The position numbers and the translations under genes were made by a program. A DNA stretch of 64,000 nt, taken from NCBI RefSeq assembly GCF_900109725.1, contig NZ_FOBC01000021.1:1-64000 (forward strand), written 5' to 3'. The DNA is from Halomonas daqiaonensis. Its GTDB lineage: Bacteria; Pseudomonadota; Gammaproteobacteria; Pseudomonadales; Halomonadaceae. Of this stretch, positions 16,378-27,452 are shown in pieces. Within the stretch, counting starts at the first letter, position 1, and every line of letters begins with the position of its first letter. The notes below the pieces were generated by a model that made no database searches, was not told the DNA's origin, and saw nothing but the letters and a program-made list of their open reading frames with translations.

Positions 16378-17403
16378 ATGCAACCAATCCACAGCCTTCA
16401 CGACTTCTTCCTGCGCAGCGGCGCCGAGGTGAAGCTCTATCACCTGGGCCGACGGGTGGAGCCCTGCGCGCTCGACATCCTCGCCGCCTTCGAGTCGGGC
16501 GAAATGGCGTGGCCGGTCCCCTGGCAAGGAACGGCCCGCCTGGCCATGGTGTTCCGCTTGGGCGACCTGGAAGACCCGCTGATCTGGTTCCTGGCCCTGC
16601 CGCTGGACGAGCAGGGCCACCTCGATCCGGCCCCGCGGGACGCCTTCCTGCAGCGCCTGCTGGAGACCCTCGGCCGCGGCGTGCAGGGACTGGGGCCCAC
16701 ACAGAGCTCCGAGATCGACAACCTGATGAAGGACAATCCCCTGGCCTTCAATCCCTCGCTGCCCTTCCAGGCCGTGCTGCATGCCCGCGCCAGCCTGGAT
16801 ACGGGCCTTCCCGCCAGCCAGCACCTCGAGCCGGTCGAGGCCTATCTGAGCGGGCAGCAGGCGATCGACTGGCGAGCCCTGGGCCTGCAGGGCCTCGCCG
16901 ACTTTGCGGTGCGCCTGGACGCGACCACGAGCCGGCCCCTGGCCACTCGCCTCGACACCCTGCCCGGCGAGGTGCTGACCTCGCTGTGCTACTGTCTGGA
17001 GCATGTGGCGATTGCCGACGACCTGGCACGCTCGCTGCGCCGTCGCGGAGAGGCGGCAAGCCGCTCGGGGGACATCGAGACGTTCTGCGCCTGCGTGCGA
17101 GCCATGAGCGGCGCCTCGACCGAACTCGCCGGCGCCTGGTTCGATGTACTGCTCGATGACCCGGACGCCTGCGGTCCCGACCTGCTGGCGGCCATCGCCG
17201 GTCGCGGCTGGCACCACCTGGAGGATGCCGAGCGCCTGCCCCGCTTCCTAACCCGGCTGGCCGAGACTCCCGGGGTAGACTTCACGGCGGTGGCCCGTGA
17301 CCTTGCGCTGATCCCCCGGCTGCGCCTGCCGCTACTGATGACGCTGCGCGAGGCCGGGACGGAATCCGCCATCGGCCGCCGCCTGGCCGGCCTGTCACGC
17401 TGA
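16378..17403 (+). CDS. DUF3549 family protein
   Basis: 341 aa, soluble, largely alpha-helical, with the characteristic start HSLHDFFLRSGAEVKLYHLGRRV. The second half (about 190-335) looks like HEAT-type helical repeats (ARSLRRRGEAASRSG, LLAAIAGRGWHHLEDAERLPRFL). Function unknown. CCGGAGAGAGC precedes the ATG. It sits 21 bp upstream of rimB in an apparent three-gene operon with rimB and rimK. Confidence 0.85.
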   Translation: MQPIHSLHDFFLRSGAEVKLYHLGRRVEPCALDILAAFESGEMAWPVPWQGTARLAMVFRLGDLEDPLIWFLALPLDEQGHLDPAPRDAFLQRLLETLGRGVQGLGPTQSSEIDNLMKDNPLAFNPSLPFQAVLHARASLDTGLPASQHLEPVEAYLSGQQAIDWRALGLQGLADFAVRLDATTSRPLATRLDTLPGEVLTSLCYCLEHVAIADDLARSLRRRGEAASRSGDIETFCACVRAMSGASTELAGAWFDVLLDDPDACGPDLLAAIAGRGWHHLEDAERLPRFLTRLAETPGVDFTAVARDLALIPRLRLPLLMTLREAGTESAIGRRLAGLSR

Positions 17404-17424
17404 GTGCAGAGACCTGGGAGCGAA

Positions 17425-17865
17425 ATGATGAAAGAACTTCCCTATACGCCCATGGCGGTGATCGGTCGCCGCGAGATGGTCACCCTGCCGGAGCTGCACC
17501 TGACGCTCTGCGCCAAGGCCGATACCGGTGCCCGAACCTCGGCGCTGCATGCCGAGGACATCGAGTCCTACGAGGAGGACGGCCAACTCTGGGTCAGCTT
17601 CACGACTCGGAGCAGTGGCCCCGGCACGCCGGCTCACGTACACCGCATGCACCTGCATGACCGCCGGCGGGTGACCAGCTCCAACGGCCAGGCCGAGTGG
17701 CGATTCGTGATCCGCACGACGATGCAGCTGGGCACCCTGACGTTCCCGGTGGAACTGAGCCTGACCGACCGCCGCGACATGCGCCACCCCATGCTGATGG
17801 GCCGCCGAGCCCTGCGCCGCCTGCTGGTGGCGCCGGGCGTGGCCTTCCTGCATGGTGAACCCTGA
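17425..17865 (+). CDS. rimB: RimB-like retropepsin-fold protease ('ATP-dependent zinc protease' family)
   Basis: 146 aa from the ATG at 17425 (GGGAG upstream). The aspartyl-protease-like motif [13 protein letters not shown] near residue 32 and the C-terminal [13 protein letters not shown] match the PF05618 family. In Pseudomonas RimB is a protease acting with RimK, which glutamylates ribosomal protein S6. Linkage to rimK, 31 bp downstream, supports the same role. The 'zinc protease' name is historical. Confidence 0.87.
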   Translation: MMKELPYTPMAVIGRREMVTLPELHLTLCAKADTGARTSALHAEDIESYEEDGQLWVSFTTRSSGPGTPAHVHRMHLHDRRRVTSSNGQAEWRFVIRTTMQLGTLTFPVELSLTDRRDMRHPMLMGRRALRRLLVAPGVAFLHGEP

Positions 17866-17896
17866 TCTTTCCCGGTCATCGACCCTGGAGCCCCGA

Positions 17897-18805
17897 ATGC
17901 ATATCGCGCTGCTATCCCGCAATCGCAACCTCTATTCCACGCGGCGCCTTATCGAGGCGGCCGAGCGGCGAGGCCACAGCGCGCGGGTGGTCGACACCTT
18001 GCGCTGCTACATGAGCATCGCCTCGCACCATCCCTCGATCCACTACAAGGGCGAGGAACTCGAATCCTTCGACGCGGTGGTCCCGCGCATCGGCTCCTCG
18101 ATCACCTTCTACGGCTGTGCGGTACTGCGTCAGTTCGAGATGATGGGCACCTATGTGCTCAACGACAACGTGTCCATCACCCGCTCCCGCGACAAGCTGC
18201 GCTCGCTGCAGCTGCTGTCGCGCAAGGGGCTGGGGCTGCCGATCACCGGCTTCGCCCACTCCCCGGACGACATTCCCGACCTGATCACCATGGTCCGGGG
18301 CGCCCCGCTGGTCATCAAGCTGCTGGAGGGCACCCAGGGCATCGGCGTGGTGCTCGCCGAGACCAACCAGGCCGCCGAAAGCGTGATCCAGGCCTTCATG
18401 GGCATGAAGGCCAACATCATGGTGCAGGAGTACATCAAGGAGGCGAAGGGCGCCGATATCCGCTGCTTCGTGATCGGTGACAAGGTGGTGGCCTCGATGA
18501 AACGCCAGGCCGCCGAAGGCGAATTTCGCTCCAACCTGCATCGCGGTGGCAGTGCCACCACGATCCGCATCACGCCGGAAGAGCGCTCCACGGCAATCCG
18601 CGCCGCCAAGGCCATGGGGCTACGGGTGGCCGGTGTCGACCTGCTGCGTTCCAATCACGGCCCGGTGATCATGGAGGTCAACTCCTCGCCGGGACTTCAG
18701 GGCATCGAGACGGCTACCGGTAAGGACATCGCCGGCCTGGTCATCGAACACCTGGAGAAGAATGCCGCCCACCGGCACAAGGTCCCGCCTCGTCCCAAGG
18801 GCTGA
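17897..18805 (+). CDS. rimK: RimK, ribosomal protein S6-L-glutamate ligase
   Basis: 302 aa ATP-grasp enzyme from the ATG at 17897 (CTGGAG upstream). Motifs include the N-terminal [16 protein letters not shown], the ATP-grasp lysine in [18 protein letters not shown], and the metal-binding [15 protein letters not shown]. It ligates glutamate residues to the C-terminus of ribosomal protein S6. A RimA regulator is not seen; the upstream partner is the DUF3549 gene. Confidence 0.93.
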   Translation: MHIALLSRNRNLYSTRRLIEAAERRGHSARVVDTLRCYMSIASHHPSIHYKGEELESFDAVVPRIGSSITFYGCAVLRQFEMMGTYVLNDNVSITRSRDKLRSLQLLSRKGLGLPITGFAHSPDDIPDLITMVRGAPLVIKLLEGTQGIGVVLAETNQAAESVIQAFMGMKANIMVQEYIKEAKGADIRCFVIGDKVVASMKRQAAEGEFRSNLHRGGSATTIRITPEERSTAIRAAKAMGLRVAGVDLLRSNHGPVIMEVNSSPGLQGIETATGKDIAGLVIEHLEKNAAHRHKVPPRPKG

Positions 18806-18911
18806 ATCCTCGGGCAAAAGGCTGACGGAGAAGCAGCAAATATTGAGCCCGGGGGTGGCAAATAGGAAGCGGGAGCCCCACAATCTGCGTCACCGGAGGA
18901 GGTGACCACTC

Positions 18912-19358
18912 ATGTTTCTCGACAATCGCCAGGTGGCGATGGACAGTGCCCTCGAGGCGATGGCCGACAGCATCGACTACTTTCAGGACAATCTGGAGCG
19001 CCTGCGCCCCGAGCTGCGCGACAGCCTGAAACCCCACTACGAAGCCCGCGCCCAGTCGATGCACGAGCTCCAGGAGCTGTCGCGCAAGCATCTCAACCTG
19101 CTGCCCCGCGACGCCGATGTCGAGCGCGACGACTACATGTGGCTGTGGAGCCGGTTGAAGAGCTTCGTCGGCAACGAGAGCCAGGTGGTGATCGGCGAGC
19201 TGCTGGAACAGGAACGGGTGCTGATGCAGGCTCTCTCGACGCTGTTCACTCACCCCCTGCCCGAGCCGATGGAGCCGATCATCGAGGATTGCTGGAAGGG
19301 CTGTCGAGCGCTGATTCGCGAGCTGTATCGTCTCCAGAAGCAGGGTCCGAAACGCTGA
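18912..19358 (+). CDS. helical protein of unknown function
   Basis: 148 aa, predicted almost entirely alpha-helical with E/R/L-rich amphipathic stretches, possibly a four-helix bundle (DUF2383-like in size, not confirmed). No signal peptide or membrane segment. The ATG follows GGAGGAGGTGACC. Its last 80 nt overlap the 3' end of the convergent sanA-like gene, so both C-termini share DNA. Confidence 0.6.
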   Translation: MFLDNRQVAMDSALEAMADSIDYFQDNLERLRPELRDSLKPHYEARAQSMHELQELSRKHLNLLPRDADVERDDYMWLWSRLKSFVGNESQVVIGELLEQERVLMQALSTLFTHPLPEPMEPIIEDCWKGCRALIRELYRLQKQGPKR

Positions 19359-20061
19359 ACACCCTCGGCGGTAGCAGCAGACGGTCTCGCTCTCGCGGCA
19401 TGATCTGCAGGGGTTCGAGTGGCCCCAGGAAGTGCGGTTCGCGCTCCCACAGGTAGAGATCCCCCAGGGTGGCCACTCGCGCCACCCACTCCCGCAGCTT
19501 GAGCCGCCATAGCCCGGCCACATCACGCTCCGGGGCCGCACAACCCCTTACCTCCATCCCCAGCGCCTCACCGATGAACAGCGCCCGCGGCAGATGCCAG
19601 CCCTGGGTGATCAGCAGCGCCCGCTCCACTCCGAACACCTCCCGTGCCCGCACCAGGGTATCGAAGGTACTGAAGCCGGCGTAGTCCAGGGTCATGTCCG
19701 CGTCGCGCACCTCGCGGTCCCTCAGGTCACGCCACATGGTCACCGGCTCGTTGTAGTAGCGGGTACTGTTGTCGCCGGAGATCAGCAGGTGGTCGACCCG
19801 CCCGAGGCGGATCAGGTGGGCGGCGGCGCCCATGCGCCCCTCGAAGTGCGGGTTGCGCGCTCCGCTGCGCGTCCAGTGAGACGTCCCGAAGACGATGCCC
19901 ACGCGCTCGCTGCCACACTGCGACAGATTGCTCTCGATCTTCCCCTGCGTGCGGCTCAGCACATAGAGATTGGCCAACGCGAACAGCAAGGCCGCCAGGA
20001 GCGCAAGCGCTCCCAGCGACATCAGTACCGCCTTGAAAACCTTCCAGAATGGCCAGTGCAT
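19279..20061 (-). CDS. SanA/YdcF-like (DUF218) inner-membrane protein
   Basis: 260 aa. One N-terminal membrane helix (about 12-32) is followed by a DUF218 domain with IVFGTSHWTRSGARNPHFEGRM, LLISGDNSTRYYNEP and LLITQGWHLPRALFIGEALG, closest to the SanA group involved in envelope integrity and vancomycin exclusion. I use the ATG at 20061 (GGGGAG 4-5 nt upstream); a GTG directly before it is also possible. It lies 23 bp downstream of sufT, so it may be a tail gene of the suf run. The C-terminal ~40 residues are disordered and overlap the opposite gene. Confidence 0.8.
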   Translation of the reverse strand: MHWPFWKVFKAVLMSLGALALLAALLFALANLYVLSRTQGKIESNLSQCGSERVGIVFGTSHWTRSGARNPHFEGRMGAAAHLIRLGRVDHLLISGDNSTRYYNEPVTMWRDLRDREVRDADMTLDYAGFSTFDTLVRAREVFGVERALLITQGWHLPRALFIGEALGMEVRGCAAPERDVAGLWRLKLREWVARVATLGDLYLWEREPHFLGPLEPLQIMPRERDRLLLPPRVFSVSDPASGDDTARESALDSPSSNPR

Positions 20062-20084
20062 CACTCTCCCCGGAGGAGGAGGCG

Positions 20085-20657
20085 CTAGAACATCCCGAGT
20101 TCCAGCTTGGCCTCGTCGCTCATCATCTCACGGCTCCAGGGGGGATCGAAGACGATCTCGGTGTGGACCTTGCTGATCTGCGGGGCACCCAGGATCTTGT
20201 TGCGGGCATCGGCGGCGATCACATCACCCATGCCGCAGCCCGGTGCGGTCAGGGTCATGCGGATGGTGACGATACGCTCGCCGGAAATCAGCCGCTCGAT
20301 GCGACAGCCATAGACCAGACCCAGATCGACGATATTCACCGGAATCTCCGGGTCGAAGCATGTCCTCAGTTGGTCCCACACGAACTGCTCGATCTCGTCC
20401 TCCGAGGCATCCTCGGGCAGCGTCGGCCGCGGCAGCGCCTCGAGGCCCAGGGCATCCAGGTTGGCCCCCTCGATCAGGTAGAGGCGACCCTCGTAGCCCA
20501 CGCTGACCGTGCTTCCCTTGGCCTGCATCACGCTGACGATGCTGTCCTCAGGGAGTGTCACGGTCTTGCCGAAGGGAATGGAGATCGCCTCCACATCACG
20601 CTGCAGGGGTAGCTGCTGGCCCTTGTGGAGGGTGGCAATCTGCTCGATATCGCTCAT
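20085..20657 (-). CDS. sufT: SUF system protein SufT (MIP18/DUF59 family)
   Basis: 190 aa. An N-terminal region of ~80 residues is specific to the long SufT form. A C-terminal MIP18/DUF59 domain carries the block CFDPEIPVNIVDLGLVYG and TLTAPGCGMGD. SufT proteins assist Fe-S cluster maturation or transfer. AAGGAG precedes the ATG; the gene lies 18 bp after sufS. Confidence 0.92.
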   Translation of the reverse strand: MSDIEQIATLHKGQQLPLQRDVEAISIPFGKTVTLPEDSIVSVMQAKGSTVSVGYEGRLYLIEGANLDALGLEALPRPTLPEDASEDEIEQFVWDQLRTCFDPEIPVNIVDLGLVYGCRIERLISGERIVTIRMTLTAPGCGMGDVIAADARNKILGAPQISKVHTEIVFDPPWSREMMSDEAKLELGMF

Positions 20658-20675
20658 GTCGCTCCTTGATAGGCG

Positions 20676-21917
20676 TCAGCGCAGCATGCCGACGACGCGC
20701 TCGAGCCCCTCGACGAAGACGTCGATCTCCTCGGGGGTGTTGTAGGCGGCGAAGGATGCCCGGCAGGTGGCGTCCAGCCCGAACTGCGCCAGCAACGGCT
20801 GGGCGCAGTGATGGCCCGTGCGGATCGCCACACCCAGCTGGTCGATCAGCAGCCCGATGTCCTGGGAGTGCGCTCCGTCGACCACGAACGACAGCACACC
20901 CGCCTTGTCCGGTGCGGTACCCAGGACACGCAACCCCTCGATACCCCGCACCCCCTCGGTGGCATGCTCGAGCAAACGTGCCTCCCAGGCGCCGATCAGT
21001 TCTAGGCCGATCCCCTGGACCCACTGCAGGGCACGCCCCAGGGCGATCACCTCGGCGATGGCCGGTGTCCCGGCCTCGAACTTGTGCGGGATGTCGGCGA
21101 AGGTGGTGGGCGTCTCGAAGGAGACCGTGCGGATCATCTCGCCACCCCCCTGCCAGGGCGGCATCGCCTCGAGCAGTTCGGCTTTGCCGTAGAGCACACC
21201 CACGCCGGTGGGCCCGTAGACCTTGTGGCCGGAGAAGGCATAGAAGTCGGCATCGATATCACGCACGTCGATGCACTGATGGGGTGCGGCCTGGGCCCCA
21301 TCGACCAGGATCCGGGCGCCGTGCTCGTGGGCTACCCGTGCCATCTCGCGGACCGGGTTGATAGTGCCGAAGGCATTGGAGATATGGTTCACCGCCACCA
21401 ACCGAGTACGCCCGGTGAAGAGATCACGATAGGCCACCATGTCCAGCACACCGCGCTCGTCTACCGGGATCACCTTGATGGTAAAGCCCAGTTCGCCGGC
21501 CAGCAGTTGCCAGGGAACGATGTTGGAGTGATGCTCCAGCCGCGAGATCAACACCTCATCACCGGGACCCAGGTTGGCGCGCCCCCAGCTGTTGGCCACC
21601 AGATTGATCGCCTCGGTGGTGCCGCGGGTGAAGATGATCTCGCGATCCTCCCCCGCATTCAGGAAGGCACGCACCGTCTCCCGGGTGCCCTCGAAAGCCG
21701 CCGTGGCCTCGTCGGCCAGGGTATGCAGCCCGCGATGTATATTGGCGTTATAGCGACCATAGTAGTCATCGAACACCGCGGTAACCTGGCGCGGGGTCTG
21801 GCTGGTGGCGGCATTGTCCAGGTAGACCAGCGGCTTGCCATGGACCTCCCGATCAAGGATCGGGAAGTCGCGTCGCACCTTCACCACGTCCAGCGTCAGG
21901 TCACTGAAGTCGGCCAT
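20676..21917 (-). CDS. sufS: cysteine desulfurase SufS
   Basis: 413 aa class V PLP enzyme. The PLP-binding lysine is K232 in AFSGHKVYGPTG, with H130 (LEHHSN) and the active-site C371 in RTGHHCAQPL giving the persulfide. It supplies sulfur to SufBCD. GAGGAG precedes the ATG. It lies 3 bp after sufD. No sufE or sufU gene is in the window to act as its sulfur acceptor. Confidence 0.96.
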   Translation of the reverse strand: MADFSDLTLDVVKVRRDFPILDREVHGKPLVYLDNAATSQTPRQVTAVFDDYYGRYNANIHRGLHTLADEATAAFEGTRETVRAFLNAGEDREIIFTRGTTEAINLVANSWGRANLGPGDEVLISRLEHHSNIVPWQLLAGELGFTIKVIPVDERGVLDMVAYRDLFTGRTRLVAVNHISNAFGTINPVREMARVAHEHGARILVDGAQAAPHQCIDVRDIDADFYAFSGHKVYGPTGVGVLYGKAELLEAMPPWQGGGEMIRTVSFETPTTFADIPHKFEAGTPAIAEVIALGRALQWVQGIGLELIGAWEARLLEHATEGVRGIEGLRVLGTAPDKAGVLSFVVDGAHSQDIGLLIDQLGVAIRTGHHCAQPLLAQFGLDATCRASFAAYNTPEEIDVFVEGLERVVGMLR

Positions 21918-21920
21918 GGC

Positions 21921-23290
21921 TCACTCCTCGTTCAGCGCGGCAGCGGTTTCCACCAGGCCAGACAGGTTGAAGCGCTCGGGGAGCTTGCCTGCCACCGCCA
22001 GTTCGACCCGCTCGGCGATGGCATCGAGATCGACCTGCTCCAGCACCTCACCGGCGAACGCCAGGGTTAGCAGACCGCGAGCGGTCTGCTGGTCGATGCC
22101 GCGTGTGCGCAAGGCGAAAACCGCCTCCTCGTCGAGCTGACCTGTAGTGCTGCCATGGGAACACTTGACGTCGTCGGCATAGATCTCGAGCTCGGGCTTG
22201 GTGTCGATCTCGGCGCGATCGGAGAGCAGCAGATTGGCATTGTTCTGGAAGCCTTCGATCTTCAGACTGTCGCGCTTGACGATCACCTTGCCGTTGAACA
22301 CGCCATGGGCGCGGTCATCGAGGATGCCCTTGTAGTTCTCGTTGGAAAAGGTGTGGGGCGCGTTGTGGTTGACCAGGGTGTGGTTATCCACGTGCTGGCG
22401 CCCCTGGCCGTAAAAGAGGCCGTTGAAGTTGGCCTCGGCCCCCTGGCCATTGAGCTCGGCCACCAGGTCGTTGCGCACCAGGCCGCCGCCCAGGTTCAGG
22501 TTGAACGAGGTATAGCGGCTATCGCGGGCCTGCTCGATGTGGATGCTGGCCACGTGCAGGTCGCCAAGCGGCGCCTCCTGCAGCTTGTAATGCGTGAGGA
22601 TAGCGCCGCGGTCGAGGATGATCTCCTCCACCATATTGGTGAAGTTGGCGGCATCTTCCTCGCCCACGTGATGCTCGATGACCGTGGCCTGACTGCGTCC
22701 GGCCATCTCGAGCAGGATGCGCGGGTGGCTCATCACCGGCGCTTCGCCTGCACGGGAGAGAAACTGCAGGATGATCGGCTTCTCCACCACCGTGCCCGGC
22801 GCCAGGCGCAGCACGGCGCCCTCTTCCATGAAGGCGGTGTTGAGTGCCGCGAAGGACGAGAACTCGACCCCGGTGAGCCGGCCCAGCGGGCCGCCCACCG
22901 CCTCGTGGTTCTCATCCAGGGCGCGGGAGAGCGATACAAGCTGTACGCCGTCGGGCAGGTCGTCGAGTTGCGACAAGGCAGGGGCGAAGACGCCATCGAC
23001 GAAGGTCAGTCGATGGGCCTCCAGGGGCAGGGTCAGCCGCGCCGCCGTAGCCGGGGAGAAGTCGGCATCCGTGGCCAGGCGGAAGTCACCGCGAGCGATG
23101 GGCCGCACATCGGTGTACTTCCACTGCTCGATACGGCGGTGGGGAAAGCCCAGTGCCTCGAAGCGCGCGGCTCCCGCCTGGCGCCGGGCAGCGATCCAGC
23201 TCGGCTCGGTTCCCTGGGCGGCGATGCGCTCGGCGACGCGCTCGTCCAGCCGATCGAGGAAACGTTTCACATCGCTCTGCACTTCTTCAC

Positions 23291-23294
<4 letters not shown>
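21921..23294 (-). CDS. sufD: Fe-S cluster assembly protein SufD
   Basis: 457 aa. The C-terminal half has the right-handed beta-helix core shared with SufB (HVDNHTLVNHNAPHTFSNE, DDVKCSHGSTTGQLDEEAVF), including the conserved histidine and cysteine of the SufD-SufB interface. It forms the SufB-SufC2-SufD scaffold. Its ATG overlaps the sufC stop by 4 nt (ATGA), giving translational coupling. Confidence 0.95.
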
Positions 23295-24043
<749 letters not shown>

Positions 24044-24136
24044 GTTGACTACCCTTGATTCGTGATGAGCCGCCGCTGCGACTGCTTGAATATTTTCGAC
24101 CTTCTCGCGAATCCCGAGGAACGCGTGAGCAGCGCC

Positions 24137-25579
<1,443 letters not shown>

Positions 25580-25649
25580 GATGTATCCCCTCCCGGGCGG
25601 TTGGGTCGGCGAGCAAGGCTCACCTCGGGTAGTGAAATGCTCGGGTGCG

Positions 25650-26132
25650 TCAGGCCTCGGCGGCCAGACTCACGCTCTGAATGGGCAGCTGCACCGGCAG
25701 CTTGATCGGACTGGTATCGGCCAGGTGGGCCAGGGTTACGCTGTCGAGCAGGGTGCGGATGGCCAGCGAGACCCGCTGCCAGTTGTCCGCGACCCCGCAG
25801 GTGGCGGCCAGGTCACAATCGCCGCCGGCCTGGCTGCACTCGGTCATCGCCACCGGCCCTTCGATGGCAGAGATAATGTCGGTGGCGGTGATCCGGGACG
25901 CAGGACGTGCCAATGAATATCCCCCCTGGACTCCACGGCGCGACTCGAGGAGTCCGGCGCGCACCAGCATCTTGAGGGTCTTGCTGACCGTGGGATGGGG
26001 AAGCTGCACCGCCTCGGCAAGCTCCGCGGCAGCTTGAGGCTGATCCGGGTGACGAGCAATCTGCGCCATCACCACGGCGGCGTAGTCGGTCAGCCGCGAA
26101 AGCTTGAGCAAGGTCTGACTCCCCGGGGGCAT
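25650..26132 (-). CDS. sufR: SUF system Fe-S regulator, Rrf2 family
   Basis: 160 aa if started at the ATG 26132. A TTG at 26111 ([11 protein letters not shown], the normal Rrf2 start) has GGGGAG 7 nt upstream and may be the real start; the ATG has its G-rich site almost adjacent. A winged helix-turn-helix (about 35-75) is followed by three cluster-binding cysteines C99, C106 and C112. It is expected to sense Fe-S status and repress the suf operon. The gene name is by function; it is an IscR relative, not the cyanobacterial SufR type. Confidence 0.9.
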   Translation of the reverse strand: MPPGSQTLLKLSRLTDYAAVVMAQIARHPDQPQAAAELAEAVQLPHPTVSKTLKMLVRAGLLESRRGVQGGYSLARPASRITATDIISAIEGPVAMTECSQAGGDCDLAATCGVADNWQRVSLAIRTLLDSVTLAHLADTSPIKLPVQLPIQSVSLAAEA

Positions 26133-26147
26133 TCCCCCTCAGATTCG

Positions 26148-26172
26148 ATTGGGGACCATTTTAGTCCTGTAT
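26148..26172 (-). promoter_or_regulatory. putative Rrf2/IscR type I-like operator for the suf operon
   Basis: A 25-bp near-palindrome on the minus strand begins ATACAGGACTA and ends TGGTCCCCAAT. Its core GGACT-AAAA-TGGTCC matches the GACT/GTC spacing of IscR type I sites and contains the -10 hexamer TAAAAT. Binding by the adjacent regulator is inferred. Confidence 0.6.
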
Positions 26173-26186
26173 CATTTTGATGTGAA
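26158..26186 (-). promoter_or_regulatory. suf operon promoter
   Basis: On the minus strand: TTCACA (26186-26181), a 17-nt spacer, TAAAAT (26163-26158); 5 of 6 matches to each sigma-70 hexamer. Transcription would start near 26151, about 19 nt before the ATG or 40 nt before the TTG. Confidence 0.65.
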
Positions 26187-26503
26187 GCCCTGCCGCTGGA
26201 TTACAAACGGATCGCAGCATGTTCGTGGACGTTATCGACAATAACGATAGTATTTCTCATTTGCATATCTTGTCGGTCTCACCCGTCCTACCAGAGAGGC
26301 GCCTGCACTCCCCACTCGACTTATTGCGAACCCTCATCCTCCGAAAAACAAATAGATAGGACGCTCTGCTATGCTACAGGGCCTCGCGTGGGGCAACTCA
26401 CCGAGGCCTCGCCGCTTCCCCGACCTCGTCACACTCCGGCAGCACAAGGTCGCCGACCAGCGACTATGCTTGCCAACGTCGAGCGGCCACAGGGAGGAAA
26501 ACG
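26187..26503. other. divergent intergenic region between suf operon and SDR gene
   Basis: No gene. It holds the perfect inverted repeat GTTAT-N5-ATAAC at 26231-26245, partly overlapping an AT-rich stretch at 26240-26258 that matches the 19-bp Fur consensus at about 13 positions. Iron control of suf is known in other bacteria, so a Fur site is plausible but weak. Confidence 0.35.
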
Positions 26504-27418
26504 ATGCAAAATGGTCCAGTCACGGTCTTCGGCGGCACAGGTTTTCTTGGAGACACCATCGTCAGGGAGTTGGTCGAGGCCGGCTGCGGGGTGCGTATCG
26601 CCGCCCGCCAGCCAGCCCTGCCGGCCTGGCTGGAGGACGGAGACCCGGTGGAACTCGCTACCGCCGATATCCGCGACGAGTCAAGCATCAGCGCGGCCCT
26701 GCAGGGCGCCAGCGCCGTGGTCAATGCCGTCAGCCTCTATGTGGAAACGCGCGATGTCAGCTTCGAGGCCATCCATGTGACGGGCGCCGGTCTGCTGGCC
26801 CGCCTGGCCCGGGCAGACGGTATCGAGCGGCTGGTGCATGTCTCGGGCATCGGCACTCACCATGACTCGGTCTCGGCCTACGTAAGGGCCCGGGCCCGAG
26901 GTGAGGACGCGGTGTTGGAGGCCATGCCCAAGGCGATCATTGTGCGGCCCAGCGTGCTGTTCGGACCCGGCGATGCCTTCCTCACCGGCCTGGAGGGCCT
27001 CACCCGGCTGCCGCTGATCCCGCTGTTCGGTCGCGGCACGACACGACTGCAACCGGCACACGTGGTGGATGTGGCCCGGGCGATCGCCAAGCTCACTCGC
27101 CACCCCGCCACTGAACGTCGCCTCTTCGAATTCGGGGGACCCGAGGTGATGAGCTACCGCGAGGTCCTGGAGAAGCTGCTCGCCCATCTGCAGCGCGAGC
27201 GGCCACTAATGCCGCTGCCCTTTCTCGCCTGGCGGCTGATTGCGGCCCTCGCCTCCTGGCTGCCCGGCCCGCCGTTGACGCGTGACCAGGTAATCCTGAT
27301 GCAGACGGACAACGTCGCCAATGAGGACGTCGGCGTTTTCCGCGACCTGGGCATTTTGCCCCACTCGCTGCGCGAGAGCCTGCCGAGCTGTCTACCGAGC
27401 GGCCTGACCCAGGGCTGA
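26504..27418 (+). CDS. NAD(P)-binding SDR protein, NDUFA9-like
   Basis: 304 aa atypical short-chain dehydrogenase. The N-terminal nucleotide motif VFGGTGFLGDTIV (about 8-20) and LVHVSGIGTHH resemble the complex I NDUFA9-like / nucleoside-diphosphate-sugar epimerase group; VRPSVLFGPGDAFL is also typical. Substrate unknown. GGGAGG precedes the ATG. It converges with gloA 34 bp downstream. Confidence 0.85.
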   Translation: MQNGPVTVFGGTGFLGDTIVRELVEAGCGVRIAARQPALPAWLEDGDPVELATADIRDESSISAALQGASAVVNAVSLYVETRDVSFEAIHVTGAGLLARLARADGIERLVHVSGIGTHHDSVSAYVRARARGEDAVLEAMPKAIIVRPSVLFGPGDAFLTGLEGLTRLPLIPLFGRGTTRLQPAHVVDVARAIAKLTRHPATERRLFEFGGPEVMSYREVLEKLLAHLQRERPLMPLPFLAWRLIAALASWLPGPPLTRDQVILMQTDNVANEDVGVFRDLGILPHSLRESLPSCLPSGLTQG

Positions 27419-27452
27419 CCTTCAGGCTTTGTTGACGAAGGCGGATTTGTGC

